Assembly: GCA_949486985.1 (NCBI GenBank)
Contig: CATBLW010000101.1
Coordinates: forward strand, 1-10,591
DNA from: Prochlorococcus marinus str. MIT 9215
Lineage (GTDB): Bacteria; Cyanobacteriota; Cyanobacteriia; PCC-6307; Cyanobiaceae
Direction of reading: 5' to 3'
Length of the DNA stretch: 10,591 nt
Within the stretch, counting starts at the first letter, position 1, and each line of letters starts with the position of its first letter. The position numbers and the translations under genes are program-made. The notes below the pieces were generated by a model. That model searched no databases. It saw only the letters and a program-made list of their open reading frames with translations, and had not been told where the DNA came from. This document shows positions 7,304 through 10,591 of this stretch, in pieces.

Positions 7304-7504
7304 TTAGCTGAGGCGGCTCTTCTCCTCCAGCCCATCATTGGCAAGAGTTAAAAACTGACCCAACTCCCTCTCCAAGGCTGCCAGATCCAAGCGCAGCTCA
7401 GGCCAATGACCGCGATCAATCTGCTCAAGCAACCAAGCCCGATCGACATCCAACTGAGCGATCAGTTCGCGTATTTCTCCTGAGGTTGAATGCGATGAAG
7501 CCAT
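7304..7504 (-). CDS. Small conserved-type hypothetical protein
   Basis: A 66-residue soluble protein without signal peptide or membrane segment. After a short Ser-rich start it is strongly helical and charged: EIRELIAQLDVDRAWLLEQI (10-29), then GHWPELRLDLAALERELGQFLTL. A two-helix hairpin or short coiled coil is plausible. I do not recognise a family with a known function. The case for a real gene is good for its size: an AGGAGG tract (7518-7523, minus strand) in a purine-rich run sits 11-13 nt before the ATG, and the composition is like a compact cytosolic protein. It is convergent with ssb, 5 bp apart, and divergent from argB across about 130 bp. A domain search or a search for orthologues at the same locus would settle it. 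Confidence 0.7.
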   Translation of the reverse strand: MASSHSTSGEIRELIAQLDVDRAWLLEQIDRGHWPELRLDLAALERELGQFLTLANDGLEEKSRLS

Positions 7505-7625
7505 GAAAACAATCTCTCCTCCTCATTTTGGAACCAGAAATGGCTCAATGGTTGAAATCAAGGATCTTTTTTCTCAGGCTGCTCATAGAGATCGGGACTC
7601 GACAAGTCAGCATGGAGATAACACC

Positions 7626-7646
7626 ATGACCTGCAGCATTGGTTGA
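7626..7646 (+). other. Possible six-codon leader ORF before argB
   Basis: An ATG at 7626 is preceded by GGAG (7615-7618) with a 7-nt gap, the best ribosome site upstream of argB. It opens only six codons, Met-Thr-Cys-Ser-Ile-Gly, then TGA at 7644-7646. The end of this mini-ORF overlaps an in-frame TTG of argB at 7639-7641. This arrangement would allow translational coupling onto a TTG start. It may equally be chance, since a six-codon ORF carries little information. Confidence 0.25.
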
Positions 7647-7654
7647 CCCCTCCC

Positions 7655-7699
7655 CGAGCAACCCCTCCACGAGCAACTCCCTTTCGAGCAACTCCATGT
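7655..7699 (+). repeat. Three 15-bp tandem repeats at argB start
   Basis: Three 15-bp units begin at 7655, 7670 and 7685 with the constant part CGAGCAACYCC. Read in the argB frame they give Ser-Asn-Pro/Ser repeats between the TTG at 7639 and the ATG at 7696; the last unit runs over the ATG. The period keeps the frame, so the repeat is compatible with either a low-complexity N-terminal tail or an untranslated leader. Confidence 0.8.
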
Positions 7700-8568
7700 C
7701 GTTGCCTTCAGGCGATGAAGGGCTAAGGGTTTCAGTACTTAGTGAAGCTCTCCCTTATATCCAACGCTTTGCTGGACGCCGCATCGTGATTAAGTACGGC
7801 GGAGCGGCCATGGCTCATGCCGATCTACAGATGGCAGTGTTTCGCGATCTTGCACTGCTTGCCTGTGTCGGGGTCCAGCCCGTTGTGGTTCATGGTGGCG
7901 GCCCAGAAATCAACTTCTGGCTGAAACGCTTGGCCATTCCAGCCGAATTTCGTGAAGGACTAAGGGTCACCGATGCCGACACGATGGACGTGGTGGAGAT
8001 GGTGTTGGTCGGTCGGGTCAACAAGCAAATCGTCAATGGCCTCAACAAACTTGGGGCGAAAGCTGTGGGACTCAGCGGCAGTGATGGCAGCCTGGTGGAA
8101 GCGCGTCCATGGGGCGACGGCAGCCACGGCCTTGTTGGCGATGTGGCCAAGGTCAACCCTGACGTATTGGAGCCTTTGCTCGCCAAAGGTTATGTACCTG
8201 TTATCTCCAGCGTTGCGGCTTCTGCGGAGGGACGCTCTCACAACATCAATGCAGACACGGTGGCCGGTGAGCTGGCTGCTGCTCTTGAAGCAGAAAAGCT
8301 CATCCTGCTCACAGACACGCCAGGGATCCTGAGCGATAAAGACGATCCGGCCTCACTCATTCGGCAATTAAAACTCTCAGAAGCACGCCAACTCATCGTC
8401 GATGGGGTTGTCGCAGGTGGCATGACCCCCAAAACCGAGTGCTGCATCAGAGCCTTAGCGCAAGGAGTTGCCGCCGCTCACATCATTGATGGCCGCGTGC
8501 CCCATGCCCTACTGCTGGAAGTTTTCACCGATAGCGGCATTGGCACGATGGTGATGGGTCGCAGTTAA
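7696..8568 (+). CDS. argB: N-acetylglutamate kinase
   Basis: ArgB phosphorylates N-acetyl-L-glutamate with ATP, the second step of the arginine pathway. In cyanobacteria and plants it is the arginine-inhibited control point and is activated by binding PII (GlnB), so it couples arginine synthesis to nitrogen status. The 290-residue amino-acid-kinase fold shows: an N-terminal helix RVSVLSEALPYIQRF (11-25), as in hexameric arginine-sensitive enzymes; IVIKYGGAAM (30-39) with the phosphate-binding Lys; the substrate loop VVVHGGGPEINFW (63-75); NINADTVAGELAAALEAEKL (183-202); LLTDTPGIL; and GGMTPKTECC (241-250) with the conserved Lys. The ATG at 7696 places the helix where the family has it. An in-frame TTG at 7639 would add 19 Ser/Asn-rich residues encoded by a tandem repeat. 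Neither start has a direct ribosome site. The next gene starts 3 bp after the stop. Confidence 0.95.
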   Translation: MSLPSGDEGLRVSVLSEALPYIQRFAGRRIVIKYGGAAMAHADLQMAVFRDLALLACVGVQPVVVHGGGPEINFWLKRLAIPAEFREGLRVTDADTMDVVEMVLVGRVNKQIVNGLNKLGAKAVGLSGSDGSLVEARPWGDGSHGLVGDVAKVNPDVLEPLLAKGYVPVISSVAASAEGRSHNINADTVAGELAAALEAEKLILLTDTPGILSDKDDPASLIRQLKLSEARQLIVDGVVAGGMTPKTECCIRALAQGVAAAHIIDGRVPHALLLEVFTDSGIGTMVMGRS

Positions 8569-8571
8569 AAG

Positions 8572-9681
8572 ATGGGGGCGGATCTATCAGCCGCTGAAGC
8601 CGCCCTGGCTCGTGGGGACTACGGCCAAAGCCTTGATCTGCTTGAGCCCCTAGCTGCAAACAATCCTCTCCCAGGTGCTGAGGGGGCCAGGATCAGAATG
8701 CTGATGGTGACCGCCTGGATGGGACAAGGTCAAGAGCAAACAGCTCTAGCCACTTGCCGTCAACTCGCAAAATGCAAAGACCCTGAACTGCGTCAGCGAG
8801 CCAAGCAACTTCTCGATGTTTTGGAGGCCCCGAGCCTGCAGCGACCATCCAACTGGTCTTTAAAGCTGCCGAATCTTGAAATGGACGCCATGACAGGCGC
8901 AGGTTCGATCTCAAGTGGTCCAAGAAGTCTGCGGCGAAATCTCGATCCACCGCCACCACCACCGCCACCCACGGGGCCAACGCGCAACCCAACCATCGGT
9001 TTTGCAGCTCTGGTCTGTGCCGTTTTAATCGGCTTAACCATGTTGTTGAGCGGTTGCATTCGCATCACAACAACAATCCATATCCCAGGTCCAGACAGGG
9101 TTCAACTCGGCTGGGAGGTCAATAGTTCCACCCAGAAGCTCATGCCTTGGCAACTGCATCTCAAGGAAGCTCTAAGCCTCTCCGCTCCAAGCGTGAATGT
9201 TGAACAAAACAGTCGCCTCGGCCAACAAATCATCACAGCACCAACGCTGCCATCGGCCGCCGCCAATGAGTTATTGCAGCGGGTTGTTAGCAGCGCGGCC
9301 ACCACAGCTGGCTTGACTTTGAATAAACCCCAATTAATCGTTCAAGAGCAAAACTGGCTTCTCGGGGTAAAGCAGAGCCTGACTCTTGATATCGACCTAA
9401 ACGATCTTCCGAATGTGCCCGGCCTGAATCTTTCCATACGCATCTCAGCAGCCTCCTTCAGGAATGAAGCCAAAACCAGCCCACTGCTGACGACGAAAAG
9501 CGGCAATGATCTGATCTGGCCCCTGCAGCCCGGTGAAGCCAATCATCTAGAGCTTCATGGTTGGAGCTGGAACCGATTAGGCGTTGGTTCGCTAATTGTC
9601 CTAGCGCTGCTTGCCTTAAGTTTGATTCTTCAAACTCTGCGCTTAAAACTCGGCTTTGGTTTTCCCGAATTGCCCAGCTGA
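8572..9681 (+). CDS. DUF3153-like membrane protein with helical N-terminus
   Basis: A 369-residue protein of unknown function in two parts. Residues 1-85 are a soluble helical domain with TPR-like pairs (LSAAEAALARGDYGQSLDLL, then GARIRMLMVTAWMGQGQEQT and later helices), likely cytosolic. A linker (86-142) follows, with eight prolines in a row at 126-133. Residues 143-160 are a hydrophobic segment ending in LLSGC (158-162), which reads like a lipobox. From 163 to 335 is a beta-rich outer domain resembling cyanobacterial DUF3153 proteins. A second membrane helix, SLIVLALLALSLILQTLRL (340-358), is followed by a short tail. Topology would be N-in, outer domain on the periplasmic or lumenal side, C-in. 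The gene starts 3 bp after the argB stop, so it is surely co-transcribed with argB, but no link in function is evident. The DUF assignment is from memory of the lipobox-plus-beta architecture and is less sure than the architecture itself. Confidence 0.8.
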   Translation: MGADLSAAEAALARGDYGQSLDLLEPLAANNPLPGAEGARIRMLMVTAWMGQGQEQTALATCRQLAKCKDPELRQRAKQLLDVLEAPSLQRPSNWSLKLPNLEMDAMTGAGSISSGPRSLRRNLDPPPPPPPPTGPTRNPTIGFAALVCAVLIGLTMLLSGCIRITTTIHIPGPDRVQLGWEVNSSTQKLMPWQLHLKEALSLSAPSVNVEQNSRLGQQIITAPTLPSAAANELLQRVVSSAATTAGLTLNKPQLIVQEQNWLLGVKQSLTLDIDLNDLPNVPGLNLSIRISAASFRNEAKTSPLLTTKSGNDLIWPLQPGEANHLELHGWSWNRLGVGSLIVLALLALSLILQTLRLKLGFGFPELPS

Positions 9682-9684
9682 AAA
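9611..9684 (+). repeat. Copy 1 of duplicated gene end
   Basis: The last 24 codons or so of the DUF3153-like gene, with its stop, recur in degraded form at 10263-10336, at a constant offset of 652 bp over most of the length. The 15-mer CTGCGCTTAAAACTC (9637-9651) is identical in both. I estimate about 70 percent identity over roughly 75 bp by hand alignment, with three single-base gaps, two of them opposite in direction. This copy is the functional one because it completes the open reading frame. Confidence 0.7.
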
Positions 9685-9702
9685 ACACAAGTGAACAAAC
9701 AA

Positions 9703-10006
9703 TCACATTCGAGCTGCCGATATAACTTCCGCAAAGACAGCCTTCGCCGAGGCAATCACAGCAGCAGGAGCCACTAATAAACTCAACAGACTGCTCCGGC
9801 TATTTTGCTCAATAGACCCATCAAGCCACTTCAGATAAAGAAGAAGTTGGGAGGCGATCTACGCGCTCAGAAAGCACAGACTCAATGATGAAGTGCATAT
9901 AGAAGGCTTTCCTGAGATCAAACAAATAATCTTGAGTACAACTCGGCGCATCTTCTATTGCAGAGTCAACTGCAAACATGGCCTGGAGATTAGTGGTGCG
10001 GTCCAT
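9703..10006 (-). pseudogene. Probable small gene split by one frameshift
   Basis: A minus-strand frame opens with ATG at 10006 and runs 61 codons to TGA at 9821 (MDRTTNLQAMFAVDSAIEDA at its start). A second frame, displaced by one base, is open without stops for 51 codons from 9858 to TGA at 9703 and reads LLLYLKWLDGS, then LLSLLVAPAAVIASAKAVFA and EVISAARM. Their overlap (9821-9858) is where one extra base, or a +1 ribosomal shift, would join them into a protein of about 100 residues: a charged and aromatic N-terminal half (YLFDLRKAFYMHFIIESVLS) and an alanine-rich hydrophobic C-terminal half. The ATG has no clear ribosome site, and an in-frame TGA lies just upstream of it. I do not recognise a family. 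Both frames could be chance, so this is a moderate call, either a decayed gene or a sequencing error in a live one. Confidence 0.35.
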
Positions 10007-10262
10007 GGCGAAGGTGTCGTATCAATGCCTATAGCCTCTCTTTGATCAGACCATAAAGCCCTGAGCCAAATCATCTCTAGTTGTGAGATTGATCACGGGT
10101 CTTGTTCTGATGGGAAAATCATGTATTGCAGCAAAGCTCTGATGTTCAAGCTGAGAATAGATTCTAAAAATTGATATCCATAGATCTAAAACCTTTGCCG
10201 AAATATTCCTGCATGTATCTCACCACAACTCCTCAACAATGAAACGAAAGCAATGCCAATGA
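10007..10262. other. Gene-free A+T-rich spacer
   Basis: This 256-bp stretch between the possible pseudogene and the second copy of the duplicated gene end carries no convincing open frame on either strand, no tRNA cloverleaf that I can fold, and no strong terminator. A weak imperfect hairpin, ATCATCTC/GAGATTGAT (about 10070-10092), is the only secondary structure I noticed. It is visibly richer in A+T than the neighbouring genes. Confidence 0.5.
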
Positions 10263-10336
10263 TTGAACTCAGTTTATTTTTGCAATGACTGCGCTTAAAA
10301 CTCTGCTTTGTTTTGTCATAACTACCCAGCCAAAAA
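10263..10336 (+). repeat. Copy 2 of duplicated gene end, degraded
   Basis: This is a decayed copy of the 3' end of the DUF3153-like gene. It keeps the exact 15-mer CTGCGCTTAAAACTC (10289-10303) and then TGCTTTG, CCCAGC and AAAAA at matching positions. The stop codon TGA of copy 1 is lost by a base change and a deletion, and a single-base deletion in the GGTTTT tract breaks the frame, so it is non-coding. It lies 32 bp before the priA stop on the other strand. Confidence 0.65.
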
Positions 10337-10367
10337 GTACGGCTTTACGACCAATCCCTTGATCAGC

Positions 10368-10591
10368 TCAGAGTTGAAGGGGATCAGGATCCACTGCCAA
10401 AGCCACGCCACGAGGCAAGCCATCCCAAAGCTGCGATTCAGCAGGAAGCGGTAAAGGGCTGGCTTCTGGACCATGCAACAACAACTGCCAACGGCTACGG
10501 CCCGCCACCCTGGCGACAGGAGCCGGAGCAGGCCCCACCAGACACCATCCCTGTGCCACGCAAAGGGGACGAATCTGCTCCGCCAAAACCG
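10368..10591 (-). CDS. priA: Primosomal protein N' (PriA), C-terminal end only
   Basis: PriA is the replication-restart helicase: it recognises stalled or abandoned forks, interacts with SSB and starts primosome loading. Only the last 74 codons or so are inside the window; the frame is open to the right edge and the start lies outside. The visible part fits the C-terminal domain of bacterial PriA: VGPAPAPVARVAGRSRWQLL is the hallmark GPAPAPxxxxxGxxRxQLL segment, and the protein ends VALAVDPDPLQL, matching the usual DVDP-type ending. It is convergent with the DUF3153-like gene, from which the gene-poor interval 9682-10367 separates it. Apart from the window edge I see no defect. Confidence 0.9.
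   Translation of the reverse strand, partial: VLAEQIRPLCVAQGWCLVGPAPAPVARVAGRSRWQLLLHGPEASPLPLPAESQLWDGLPRGVALAVDPDPLQL

Noticed and set aside
9458..9706. Open frame of 82 codons on the minus strand over the end of the DUF3153-like gene
   Set aside because: It is almost entirely antisense to the established gene and has no features of its own.
9682..10367. Gene-poor interval considered as a site for a prochlorosin-type peptide gene, tRNA or complete mobile element
   Set aside because: I found no leader peptide with a double-glycine site, no tRNA fold, no transposase or integrase, and no terminal inverted repeats. Only the duplicated gene end and a possible broken gene are visible.

Overview
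The window looks like a core chromosomal segment of a marine picocyanobacterium, either a low-light Prochlorococcus of the MIT9313 type or a close marine Synechococcus. This rests on psb27 (photosystem II assembly) next to proS and purA, on the style of the protein sequences, on moderate G+C, on tight gene packing and on frequent lack of clear Shine-Dalgarno sites. I cannot name the species from the sequence alone.

Layout. Positions 1-113 are the 3' flank of a minus-strand gene, with one imperfect hairpin. A conserved hypothetical protein with a helix-turn-helix-like core (114-569, minus) is divergent from a plus-strand run: proS (prolyl-tRNA synthetase), psb27 (photosystem II assembly lipoprotein), purA (adenylosuccinate synthetase) and a PfkB-family sugar or adenosine kinase, ending at 5449. 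A strong hairpin and a short tandem repeat separate this run from a convergent minus-strand pair, cobK/cbiJ (precorrin-6A reductase) followed by cutA. cobK is divergent from ssb, with only 14 bp between the two start codons. ssb converges on a 66-codon hypothetical gene. Then come argB (N-acetylglutamate kinase) and, 3 bp after it, a two-part membrane protein with a DUF3153-like outer domain. The 3' end of priA enters from the right on the minus strand.

The only unusual stretch is 9682-10367. It is gene-poor and more A+T-rich. It is bracketed by the end of the DUF3153-like gene (9611-9684) and a decayed second copy of that same end (10263-10336), offset by 652 bp. Between them lies a probable small minus-strand gene that is open in two overlapping frames, as if broken by one frameshift. 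This looks like the scar of an old insertion or duplication between two convergent core genes.

Function. Most genes are unrelated housekeeping: translation (proS), purine metabolism (purA and possibly the kinase), photosystem II assembly and repair (psb27), cobalamin synthesis (cobK), arginine synthesis (argB) and DNA replication and repair (ssb, priA). SSB and PriA are known functional partners in replication restart, but here they are not in one transcription unit. I found no CRISPR array, rRNA, tRNA, complete insertion sequence, prophage or recognisable defence system. A new multi-gene system is not supported by what I can see.
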